A stretch of 6,006 nt of DNA, taken from the NCBI GenBank assembly GCA_947505995.1, contig CANNNB010000149.1, positions 1 to 6,006 of the forward strand, in the 5' to 3' direction. Source of the DNA: Comamonadaceae bacterium (lineage in GTDB: Bacteria; Pseudomonadota; Gammaproteobacteria; Burkholderiales; Burkholderiaceae). The notes beneath the pieces were generated by a model. The model was not told where the DNA came from, did no database searches, and worked only from the letters and a program-made list of their open reading frames with translations. Position 1 is the stretch's first letter; each line of letters opens with the position of its first letter. A program made the position numbers and the translations under genes. Of the stretch, positions 1 to 5,472 are shown piece after piece.

Positions 1-1
1 A

Positions 2-328
2 GTACCTTGGATTGGTTTGAACAAGCGAATAGAAATTGAGCCTTTGCACCACGACTGCTGGCAAGTGATCGTTAACTATGGCTTTAAAAATGATCCCGAT
101 TTGCCGAAGGCCTTGGAGCAGCTGAAAGTTCATGGGGCTGACCTTGATCCTATGACCACCAGTTATTTCTTGTCCCGTGACATCGTGATCCCCACCATTG
201 GTGGTGGTATGGCCAATTGGCGTGAGAAGTTGTTTGCCCAAATGCACTTGAACGCCAGTGCCGCTGCTGAGTTCTTGAAGTTGCCCAACAACTCGGTGGT
301 GGAGCTGGGTTCGAAGATAGAAATTTGA
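2..328 (+). CDS. kup: Kup-family potassium transporter, C-terminal part (5' end outside window)
   Basis: The reading frame is open from the first bases of the window (codons from position 2, giving [15 protein letters not shown]) to a TGA at 326-328, so this is the last 108 codons of a longer gene; the TTG at 17 is internal. The residues [31 protein letters not shown] and [10 protein letters not shown] match the conserved cytoplasmic C-terminal tail of the Kup/HAK/KUP potassium uptake family, whose bacterial members have about 620-630 residues with about 12 membrane segments upstream of this tail. Known role: proton-coupled K+ import at the inner membrane. No membrane segment is visible because only the soluble tail is present. 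The stop codon lies inside the left arm of a terminator-like stem shared with the convergent psd gene. The family call is firm; nothing can be said about the promoter or start. Confidence 0.9.
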   Translation, partial: VPWIGLNKRIEIEPLHHDCWQVIVNYGFKNDPDLPKALEQLKVHGADLDPMTTSYFLSRDIVIPTIGGGMANWREKLFAQMHLNASAAAEFLKLPNNSVVELGSKIEI

Positions 329-351
329 AGGCGCAAGCCTTCAAATTTCTA
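318..351. terminator. Bidirectional terminator-like stem between convergent kup and psd
   Basis: A perfect 15-bp inverted repeat (318-332 with 337-351) encloses a 4-nt loop, GCAA on the plus strand, which is a GNRA tetraloop. The inner part is GC-rich (GAAGGC/GCCTTC) and the outer part is AT-rich (AGAAATTT/AAATTTCT), so either direction gives a hairpin whose 3' arm ends in a U-rich run, although there is no long T-tract beyond the stem. It contains the kup stop TGA (326-328) in the left arm and the psd stop (349-351, TAG on the minus strand) in the right arm. The position between two convergent genes supports termination in both directions. Confidence 0.75.
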
Positions 352-1188
352 GGTGCTCATCGCCTCGCCCATTTGAAGCGGGCGAGTGCTGAGCCAATCG
401 GCAGGGAACTGAATGCTGTTTTCTGGAAACAGCATGACCACCGTAGAACCCAACAAAAACCGCCCCATCTCTTCGCCTTTTTGCAGACGCACATCTTGTG
501 ACTCATAGCGCCATTCCCGCACGTTAGCCGGGCGAGGCGGGTTCACCTGACCATGCCAGACCGTGGCCATGCTGCCGACAATGGTGGCGCCAACCAGCAC
601 CAAAACCATGGGGCCTTTTTCGGTTTCAAACTCACACACCACGCGTTCGTTGCGCGCAAACAGACCTGGCACGCCGCGCGCCGTGGTGGGGTTCACAGAA
701 AACAAATCACCCGGGACATGGACCATGCGAAGCAACTTGCCCGCAATTGGCATGTGAATGCGGTGGTAATCACGCGGGCTTAAATACAGCGTTGCAAATT
801 GGCCATTTTGAAATTGTGCAGCCAGTGCAGCATCACCACCGACCAAGGCGCGAGTGCTGTATTGGTGGCCCTTGGCTTGAAAAATTTGATCGCGTTCAAT
901 GGCACCGCATTGGCTGATGGCGCCGTCAACGGGGCAAACCCATTCGCTGTTAGAAATGGGACGGGCACCGTCTTTTAAAGGTCGTGTGAAAAATTCATTG
1001 AAGCTTTTGTAGTGTGCGGGGTCGGCATGGGCTGCCTCAGACATGTTCACGTTGTAGCGTTTCACAAAACGCTTGATGATCCAGGTGGTAGCAGTGCCCC
1101 ATTCAGCACTGGCCACGCGGCCCGCCAAGCGGGTCATGGCCAGCTTGGGCATCAGGTATTGCGGTATCACCGCCAATTGATCAGACAC
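349..1188 (-). CDS. psd: Phosphatidylserine decarboxylase proenzyme
   Basis: The 279-residue protein matches the membrane-associated Psd family, which decarboxylates phosphatidylserine to phosphatidylethanolamine in phospholipid synthesis. Visible landmarks are FNEFFTRPLK (63-72), CPVDGAIS with Asp88, the YLSPRDYHRIHMP block with His142 and His145, and FLLGSTVV with the self-cleavage site Gly247-Ser248. Asp88, His145 and Ser248 correspond to the known catalytic/autoprocessing triad. Cleavage would leave a long beta chain and a 32-residue alpha chain starting with the pyruvoyl group made from Ser248. The start is a GTG at 1186-1188, preceded by AGGGAG (minus strand, 1194-1199) with a 5-nt gap; the family N-terminus (MSDQLAVIPQYLMPK) fits. 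It lies 88 nt downstream of the hydroxylase gene on the same strand and may be read from that operon, from its own weak promoter, or both. Confidence 0.96.
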   Translation of the reverse strand: MSDQLAVIPQYLMPKLAMTRLAGRVASAEWGTATTWIIKRFVKRYNVNMSEAAHADPAHYKSFNEFFTRPLKDGARPISNSEWVCPVDGAISQCGAIERDQIFQAKGHQYSTRALVGGDAALAAQFQNGQFATLYLSPRDYHRIHMPIAGKLLRMVHVPGDLFSVNPTTARGVPGLFARNERVVCEFETEKGPMVLVLVGATIVGSMATVWHGQVNPPRPANVREWRYESQDVRLQKGEEMGRFLLGSTVVMLFPENSIQFPADWLSTRPLQMGEAMST

Positions 1189-1195
1189 TCGAACT

Positions 1196-1214
1196 CCCTA
1201 GATTCTCACTAGGG
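1196..1214 (-). promoter_or_regulatory. psd: Small leader hairpin overlapping the psd ribosome binding site
   Basis: CCCTAG (1196-1201) and CTAGGG (1209-1214) form a perfect 6-bp inverted repeat around a 7-nt loop. In the minus-strand mRNA the second arm contains most of the AGGGAG Shine-Dalgarno of psd, so folding would mask it. The stem is short and could be chance. Confidence 0.3.
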
Positions 1215-1217
1215 GCT

Positions 1218-1223
1218 ATTGTA
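1218..1223 (-). promoter_or_regulatory. psd: Possible -10 box of a psd promoter
   Basis: The minus strand reads TACAAT here, one mismatch from the TATAAT consensus, about 30 nt before the psd GTG. No good -35 hexamer stands 16-18 nt upstream; the nearest, TCGTCA, is about 20 nt away. It is therefore a weak candidate for an internal promoter separating psd from the aromatic operon. Confidence 0.3.
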
Positions 1224-1276
1224 GGAGGGTCTTCGGTCGATGCTGACGAGCTGGCATTGACAAAGAGCAGAAGTCT

Positions 1277-2470
1277 TCAAAGGACCAATGAGTTTTCGGC
1301 GCGCCAACCATAAAGCCATTCAAGGGCATCGTAGAAGCGCTCTGGTGTACGGCCTTCCCACAACTGGTTGCGCACCAATCGTTCAACACCTTTGGCGTGA
1401 TACAGGCGACCCATTTCACGGGCCGACAACACCACCCGCGCGGTGCGTGGAATGCGGCTTTTCTCATACAACTGAAAAGCTTTGAGCACATCGCCTTGGC
1501 AATGCTTCATGGCTTCGCCCAAAGTCACAGCGTCTTCAATGGCCATGCAGGCGCCTTGTGCCATGTACTGCAGCATGCCGTGTGCCGCATCACCCAACAT
1601 GGTCACGCGGCCATCGCCCCACTTTTCTAAAGGGTTGCGATCGGCGGTGGCCCAGCGGCGCCAAGTTTTGGGAAGGTGCAGCATCTGCCTTGCGCGAGGG
1701 CAAATGCCATCAAAATAACTGAGCACCTCTTCCTTGCTGCCATCCGTCACACCCCATTCCTCTTCGTCTCGACTGTGAAAGGTCACGACCAAGTTGTATT
1801 GCTGGCCATCGCGCAGCGGGTAGTGCACCAAGTGACAGTCAGGGCCAGCCCAAACTACGGGCGCATTGATTTGCAAATCGAGCGGCATTTCTGCCACAGG
1901 CACCACAGCGCGGTACACCACGTGACCCGAAATGCGAGGCGGGTCATTGAATAATTTTTCGCGGATCACAGAACGAACGCCATCGGCGGCCACCAAGGCA
2001 TCGGCTTTGAAGACGCGGCCGTGTTGGTCGACTGCCGTAACGCCTGCGTCATCTTGGCTTACGCTCACAACCTTGGTCGAGGTTTCCACATGGATCAGAT
2101 TGGAGCCTCTCGTCGCTTCCAACATGGAGGTGTGGATGTCTGCACGGTGAATCACAGCGTATGGATTCTTGAAGCGATCGCGAAAAGCCTGACCCACTGG
2201 AAAGCTGCCAACCTCAGAGCCGTCCACAGCATCCATCATGATGAGACGTTCTGTGAACACAGCCCGCTTGCGCGCATTCTCACCAACCCCTAAAGCGTCA
2301 AGTGCTGCAAAGGCATTGGGCCCCAATTGAACCCCTGCGCCAATTTCACCCAACTCGGCCGCTTGTTCTAAAACGCTGACATGAACGCCCTGTTGACTGA
2401 GCGCGACAGCGGCCGCTAAACCGCCTATACCGCCGCCCACGACAATGAAGCTTTTGCCAGTGCCGCTCAT
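1277..2470 (-). CDS. nagX: FAD-dependent 3-hydroxybenzoate 6-hydroxylase (gentisate-forming)
   Basis: This 397-residue protein is a single-component (group A) flavoprotein monooxygenase. The Rossmann motif VVGGGIGGLAA (10-20) ends its fold at Glu35, the DG motif ALVAADGVRSVIR (158-170) and the GD motif RVTMLGDAAHG (288-298) complete the FAD/NADH site. His213, Tyr217 and Gln301 fall at the active-site positions I recall for Rhodococcus 3-hydroxybenzoate 6-hydroxylase. The expected reaction is 3-hydroxybenzoate + NADH + O2 to gentisate in the cytoplasm. The gene follows gentisate dioxygenase by only 2 nt (TGA-GC-ATG); its AGGAG site, 8 nt before the ATG, lies inside the dioxygenase gene, so translation is probably coupled. 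The same enzyme is called xlnD or mhbM elsewhere; nagX is used because it is the beta-proteobacterial name. A salicylate 1-hydroxylase is the main alternative, but the dioxygenase partner argues against it. Confidence 0.85.
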   Translation of the reverse strand: MSGTGKSFIVVGGGIGGLAAAVALSQQGVHVSVLEQAAELGEIGAGVQLGPNAFAALDALGVGENARKRAVFTERLIMMDAVDGSEVGSFPVGQAFRDRFKNPYAVIHRADIHTSMLEATRGSNLIHVETSTKVVSVSQDDAGVTAVDQHGRVFKADALVAADGVRSVIREKLFNDPPRISGHVVYRAVVPVAEMPLDLQINAPVVWAGPDCHLVHYPLRDGQQYNLVVTFHSRDEEEWGVTDGSKEEVLSYFDGICPRARQMLHLPKTWRRWATADRNPLEKWGDGRVTMLGDAAHGMLQYMAQGACMAIEDAVTLGEAMKHCQGDVLKAFQLYEKSRIPRTARVVLSAREMGRLYHAKGVERLVRNQLWEGRTPERFYDALEWLYGWRAENSLVL

Positions 2471-2472
2471 GC

Positions 2473-3528
2473 TCAGAACTCCTGATAAAAGCCCAATGCG
2501 CGCTGTGTGGGCGCATCGTCAACATGAAAAAGATAGGCATGGCCATTGCTGGCGCGGTGCTTAATTTGGGCGTGTGTGGGAATGGCCACTGTATCGCCTT
2601 CTGACCATTTCAAGCTCACGCCGTCGATCTCGGATTCGCCGCGGCCTTCAATCACATGCATGACCGAACTGGCTGATCTGCGACGTGGGCTGAAGTCAAG
2701 ACCATCTCTTAGGAGTTGGGCAGAGAAACCCAAGGTGGGCAAGCAAGGTGCTCCCGTTTCTGGGTTGACATAAGCCAGTTGAACCGCATCGTCTTTGGCC
2801 GTGCCTTTTTCAAGCGCCAACAGGGCTTTGCGCACATCCACCCAGGGGTAGCGAATTTGGGGATAAGGCGCCCGCACCGATTGACTCAATGAACTGAAGG
2901 GTACCAGGCCTGCACGTTGGTATTTGGTTTGCGAGGCATCTAAATCTGGGCTGGCATTTTGTGAAGGTCCTTCAATGGCGTAAGAGGCTTCCATGCCATA
3001 AACCATGGGCAAATCCAGTGCATCCATCCACACCACGGGGCCTTGGCCTTCGTGGCCGTGCTCGTGCCAAAGACCAGCGGGTGTCAAGATCAAATCGCCC
3101 TTGTGCATGGGGCATTTTTCACCTTGCACAGTGGTAAAACCGCCTTCACCTTCCACCACAAAGCGCACTGCGCTGGGCGTGTGGCGGTGGTTGGGGGCCA
3201 CCTCGCCAGGCAAGATCAACTGCATGCCAACGTAGATGTTTGGGGTGGCGACCAATTTTTCAATGCCGTGCCCTGGGTTGCACAACACCAAAACACGACG
3301 CTCTGCTTTTTCAATGGGTGTGAGTTCCCCGGCGCGCATGAGCTGTGGGCGTACATCCTTGTAATGCCAAACGAAGGGCTGAGTGACACGCGAGGGTTTT
3401 CCGCGCGGCAACAGACCCCGCAATTGCGGCCACAAAGGCGCGATCGACAGGGCGGTCATGTCGGCAATGTAGTCAGCCGGCAAATCTTCTAAACGACCCA
3501 AAGAATCGGTATGTTGAGAGGCGTTCAA
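2473..3528 (-). CDS. gtdA: Gentisate 1,2-dioxygenase
   Basis: This is a bicupin Fe(II) dioxygenase that opens the gentisate ring between C1 and C2 to give maleylpyruvate. Counting from the TTG start it has 351 residues, the usual family length. The N-terminal cupin (about 95-175) carries HRHTPSAVRFVVEGEG (114-129) and LWHEHGHEG (153-161), so His114, His116 and His155 are the likely iron ligands; a degenerate second cupin spans about 280-340 (SSVMHVIEGRGES, GDTVAIPTHAQIKH). I chose TTG at 3526-3528 because AGGAG stands 7 nt upstream and the encoded NASQHTDSLGRLEDL looks like a normal N-terminus. The frame stays open to an ATG at 3654, but those 42 extra codons cross the promoter and both palindromes and are low-complexity basic/hydrophobic. 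First gene of the operon. Also named nagI or mhbD in other hosts. Confidence 0.93.
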   Translation of the reverse strand: MNASQHTDSLGRLEDLPADYIADMTALSIAPLWPQLRGLLPRGKPSRVTQPFVWHYKDVRPQLMRAGELTPIEKAERRVLVLCNPGHGIEKLVATPNIYVGMQLILPGEVAPNHRHTPSAVRFVVEGEGGFTTVQGEKCPMHKGDLILTPAGLWHEHGHEGQGPVVWMDALDLPMVYGMEASYAIEGPSQNASPDLDASQTKYQRAGLVPFSSLSQSVRAPYPQIRYPWVDVRKALLALEKGTAKDDAVQLAYVNPETGAPCLPTLGFSAQLLRDGLDFSPRRRSASSVMHVIEGRGESEIDGVSLKWSEGDTVAIPTHAQIKHRASNGHAYLFHVDDAPTQRALGFYQEF

Positions 3529-3556
3529 GGTCAGTCTCCTGAGGATTTTCTTTGAT

Positions 3557-3576
3557 TTAATAAGTATACATATTAA
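3557..3576. promoter_or_regulatory. AT-rich palindromic operator candidate over the -10 box
   Basis: A 20-bp inverted repeat with 9 of 10 pairs matched: half-sites TTAATA and TATTAA around a GTATAC core, centred between 3566 and 3567; the one mismatch is 3563/3570. It contains the whole -10 of the gentisate promoter, so a dimeric repressor bound here would block RNA polymerase. Size and AT-richness resemble operators of MarR-family regulators, which often control aromatic-acid genes; the regulator itself is not in the window. Confidence 0.55.
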
Positions 3577-3590
3577 TTTAAAGCTGGCAA
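3563..3590 (-). promoter_or_regulatory. gtdA: Sigma70-type promoter of the gentisate operon
   Basis: On the minus strand, TTGCCA (3585-3590; five of six match TTGACA) is followed after a 16-nt AT-rich spacer by TATACT (3563-3568; five of six match TATAAT). Transcription would start near 3556, giving a leader of about 28 nt before the TTG start with its AGGAG site. This is the best promoter match I found in the window. Confidence 0.7.
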
Positions 3591-3599
3591 GCCAGCTTT
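3580..3599. promoter_or_regulatory. Perfect GC-rich palindrome over the -35 box
   Basis: AAAGCTGGC (3580-3588) and GCCAGCTTT (3591-3599) are exact reverse complements separated by AA. The palindrome includes the -35 of the gentisate promoter. It may be a second protein-binding site, or, in RNA, an 8-bp stem with a 4-nt loop. Read leftward the stem is followed by an AT-rich TTTAAATT run, so a weak terminator for leftward read-through is another possibility. Confidence 0.5.
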
Positions 3600-3641
3600 G
3601 AGCGATTGGCTTTATGGATTCACCCAACTTTAGGAACCTAG

Positions 3642-3689
3642 ATGGGGTCAGCAATTAACAGGTATCTCCGAGGCACAATCAAGCTATGA
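3642..3689 (+). CDS. Possible 15-codon leader ORF overlapping the ABC ATPase start
   Basis: ATG at 3642 opens a frame encoding MGSAINRYLRGTIKL and ends with TGA at 3687-3689, which shares ATGA with the ATG of the downstream ATPase at 3686. AGGA (3632-3635) stands 6 nt before this ATG, a good ribosome-binding distance, whereas the ATPase start has only GAGG 12 nt away. The arrangement fits a short coupling ORF that delivers ribosomes to the ATPase. A short ORF of this kind can occur by chance, and I recognise no family. Confidence 0.3.
   Translation: MGSAINRYLRGTIKL
3674..3679 (+). promoter_or_regulatory. Possible -10 box just before the ABC ATPase start
   Basis: CACAAT resembles a -10 element (four of six matches to TATAAT) and ends 6 nt before the ATG at 3686, so transcription from it would begin at or next to the start codon and give a leaderless mRNA. 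No convincing -35 lies 16-18 nt upstream, so support is weak. Confidence 0.25.
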
Positions 3690-4615
3690 ATTATTTATTG
3701 AATGTCGAAAACTTGGTCAAAAGTTTTGGCAATAACACCGTCGTGGACGATTTGTCGTTTCACATCTCGCCTGGAGAATGTCTGGGGGTGATTGGCCCCA
3801 ACGGTGCTGGCAAAACGACCACCCTTCGGATGTGCCTGGGATTGACAGCCCTCGATGCAGGCCGCATCACTTATTTTGAAAACCTGTCGATGCCCGATGA
3901 AGCCTTGGCCATCAAGGCACGTTTGGGCGTTGTGGCTCAAATGGACACACTGGACCCAGATTTCACCGCCGAAGAAAATTTGCTGGTGTATGGCCGTTAC
4001 TTTGGCATCAAAGATCGTGACATCAAAGCCCGGATTGCAAGCCTGTTGGAGTTTGGCGCATTGACCAGCAAGGCCAAAGCCAAGCCTGGTGAGTTGTCTG
4101 GTGGTATGAAGCGGCGCTTAAGTTTGGCGCGAGCGCTCATCAATCAACCGCAAATGTTGATGTTGGACGAGCCCACCACAGGCCTAGACCCGCAGGCTCG
4201 GCACCTGATGTGGGAGCGCTTGCAAATGCTCATGCAAGAAGGCAAATCCATTTTGCTCACCACCCATTTCATGGACGAGGCTGAGCGTTTGTGCGATCGC
4301 TTGTTGGTCATTGACCATGGCAAAAAAATAGCCGAAGGTAAGCCGCGCGATTTGATTGCGCAGCACTTAGAGCCTGATGTGGTTGAACTGTATGGGCAAG
4401 GTGCGTTGGCCTTGGCCGGCGAGGACTCGCCTTTGCGGCAACATGCCGCTCGCGTTGAAATCAGCGGCGAAACGGCTTTTTTCTATACCTCGCAAGCCCA
4501 GCCTTTGCTTATGGCTTTGCAGGCGTGGCCGCATGTTCGAAGTTTGCATCGACCTGCCAACTTAGAGGACTTGTTCTTGAAACTCACCGGTCGACAAATT
4601 AGGGAGAATGCATGA
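3686..4615 (+). CDS. NodI-like ABC transporter ATP-binding protein
   Basis: The 309-residue cytoplasmic ATPase has all the expected ABC motifs: Walker A GPNGAGKTT (37-45), Q-loop Gln85 within GVVAQMDTLDPDFT, signature LSGGMKRRLSLARAL (137-151), Walker B LMLDEPTTGLDP (158-169) and the switch His194 in LLTTHFMDEAE. The Q-loop stretch and the closing ANLEDLFLKLTGR are typical of the NodI/DRA subfamily, which pairs with ABC-2 permeases for export. The C-terminal 90 residues form the accessory domain usual in this group. It overlaps the permease gene by 4 nt (ATGA), so the two are almost certainly co-translated into one complex. The ATG at 3686 lacks a well-spaced Shine-Dalgarno. NodI exports lipochito-oligosaccharide in rhizobia, but no nod genes are nearby, and the substrate here is unknown. 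Confidence 0.9.
   Translation: MNYLLNVENLVKSFGNNTVVDDLSFHISPGECLGVIGPNGAGKTTTLRMCLGLTALDAGRITYFENLSMPDEALAIKARLGVVAQMDTLDPDFTAEENLLVYGRYFGIKDRDIKARIASLLEFGALTSKAKAKPGELSGGMKRRLSLARALINQPQMLMLDEPTTGLDPQARHLMWERLQMLMQEGKSILLTTHFMDEAERLCDRLLVIDHGKKIAEGKPRDLIAQHLEPDVVELYGQGALALAGEDSPLRQHAARVEISGETAFFYTSQAQPLLMALQAWPHVRSLHRPANLEDLFLKLTGRQIRENA
4601..4606 (+). promoter_or_regulatory. Ribosome binding site of the permease, two possible ATG starts
   Basis: AGGGAG lies 5 nt before ATG 4612 and 8 nt before ATG 4615. The second spacing is closer to optimal, so the protein could begin one residue later (Met2); the first gives the ATGA overlap with the ATPase stop. Confidence 0.6.
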
Positions 4616-5427
4616 TGCGCAAACAACATGTGATTCCATCGGTTTGGGCGCCGCCGCAATTGTCCATGCGCTGGTGGCCAGTTTTCATGCGCAACCTTTT
4701 GGTTTGGCGCAAGTTGGCGCTTCCCAGTCTGGTGGGCAACATTGCTGAGCCCCTCATGTGGTTGGTGGCCTTTGGCTATGGTTTGGGCGCTTTGGTGGGC
4801 GAGGTGAGTACGGGGGGACAGCAAGTGCCCTATATCTTGTTTTTGGCCAGCGGCAGTATTTGCATGAGTGCCATGAATGCCGCTTCTTTTGAAGCTTTGT
4901 ATTCAGCTTTCTCGCGCATGCACATGCAAAAAACTTGGGATGGCATCATGAACGCGCCAGTGCGCTTGGACGATGTGGTCATGGCCGAAATGTTGTGGGC
5001 TTCTTACAAAGCGCTGTTTACAGTGACCGCTATTTTGGGGGTCATGCTGGTCTTGGGCATTAGCCACAGTTGGAAATTGTTGTTGGCATGGCCGGTGTTG
5101 TGGTTGGTGGGTATCACCTTCAGTTGCATTGCTCTGATTTTCAATGCCATGGCCAAAGGCTATGACTTCTTCACCTATTACTTCACCTTGTTTTTAACGC
5201 CCATGATGTTTTTATCGGGCATTTACTTTCCGCGCACGCAGTTGCCAGAATGGCTGCAAAGGATCACTGACTATTTGCCATTGACAGCGGCCATTGAGCT
5301 GGTTCGACCTTTGTTTTTGGATCAATGGCCAAGCCATGTTGCGAGCAATTTAGGTTTGCTGATAGGCGTTGCTGTCGTCGCTTTTTGGGTGGCCTTGGCC
5401 TTAACGCGCAAACGCTTCAGAGATTGA
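4612..5427 (+). CDS. NodJ-like ABC-2 family permease
   Basis: This 271-residue inner-membrane protein is the expected partner of the ATPase before it. About six hydrophobic segments can be read, roughly residues 38-62, 74-100, 126-150, 156-180, 186-206 and 246-264, after a short basic N-terminal region. The ABC-2 hallmarks are the loop KTWDGIMNAPVRLDDVVMAE (107-126), the TPMMFLSGIYFP stretch (196-207) and LPLTAAIELVRPLFL (222-236), all typical of the NodJ/ABC-2 type. The length equals the usual 260-270 residues. Two copies of each subunit would form the exporter. Nothing in the sequence shows the substrate; glycolipids, polysaccharides or drugs are all handled by relatives. The gene ends at TGA 5425-5427. 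Confidence 0.9.
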   Translation: MMRKQHVIPSVWAPPQLSMRWWPVFMRNLLVWRKLALPSLVGNIAEPLMWLVAFGYGLGALVGEVSTGGQQVPYILFLASGSICMSAMNAASFEALYSAFSRMHMQKTWDGIMNAPVRLDDVVMAEMLWASYKALFTVTAILGVMLVLGISHSWKLLLAWPVLWLVGITFSCIALIFNAMAKGYDFFTYYFTLFLTPMMFLSGIYFPRTQLPEWLQRITDYLPLTAAIELVRPLFLDQWPSHVASNLGLLIGVAVVAFWVALALTRKRFRD

Positions 5428-5452
5428 CAACAAGCGACGCAATAATTTTTTT
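5406..5452 (+). terminator. Weak terminator candidate after the permease
   Basis: CGCTT (5413-5417) pairs with AAGCG (5432-5436); three more pairs (5406-5408 with 5438-5440) can form beyond an internal loop. The stem is followed by AATAA and seven T residues (5446-5452). The terminal loop is 14 nt and the stem short, so termination would be partial at best, and the next gene could still be read through. Confidence 0.25.
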
Positions 5453-5472
5453 AACTTTCCTTTTTTAAAATC

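Noticed and set aside
1216..1491. Minus-strand open frame of 91 codons that starts inside the hydroxylase gene and extends past its stop
   Set aside because: It uses another frame over the conserved C-terminal part of the hydroxylase and has no family features, so it is not evidence of a frameshift; the hydroxylase frame is intact to its own stop.
3043..3492. Plus-strand open frame of 149 codons opposite gtdA
   Set aside because: It lies wholly antisense to a gene with clear cupin motifs, shows no recognisable domain, and is explained by the codon bias of the true gene.
3529..3654. In-frame 42-codon N-terminal extension of gentisate dioxygenase starting at ATG 3654
   Set aside because: It crosses a near-consensus promoter and two palindromes, has no family resemblance, and the TTG at 3528 has a well-placed AGGAG.
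3614..3658. A 14-codon plus-strand ORF (MDSPNFRNLDGVSN) in the divergent spacer
   Set aside because: No good ribosome site and no link to the downstream start; kept distinct from the better-supported ORF at 3642.
4483..4824. Minus-strand open frame of 113 codons across the ATPase/permease junction
   Set aside because: Antisense to two confidently identified coding regions; His- and Arg-rich composition typical of a reverse-frame artefact.
5424..5429. Perfect TTGACA hexamer overlapping the permease stop codon
   Set aside because: At 16-18 nt downstream there are only T runs and no acceptable -10 box, so a dehydrogenase promoter here is not supported.
5466..5471. TAAAAT, a good -10 match directly before the dehydrogenase ATG
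   Set aside because: It would start transcription a few bases inside the coding region, and no -35 is present; most likely part of the AT-rich leader.
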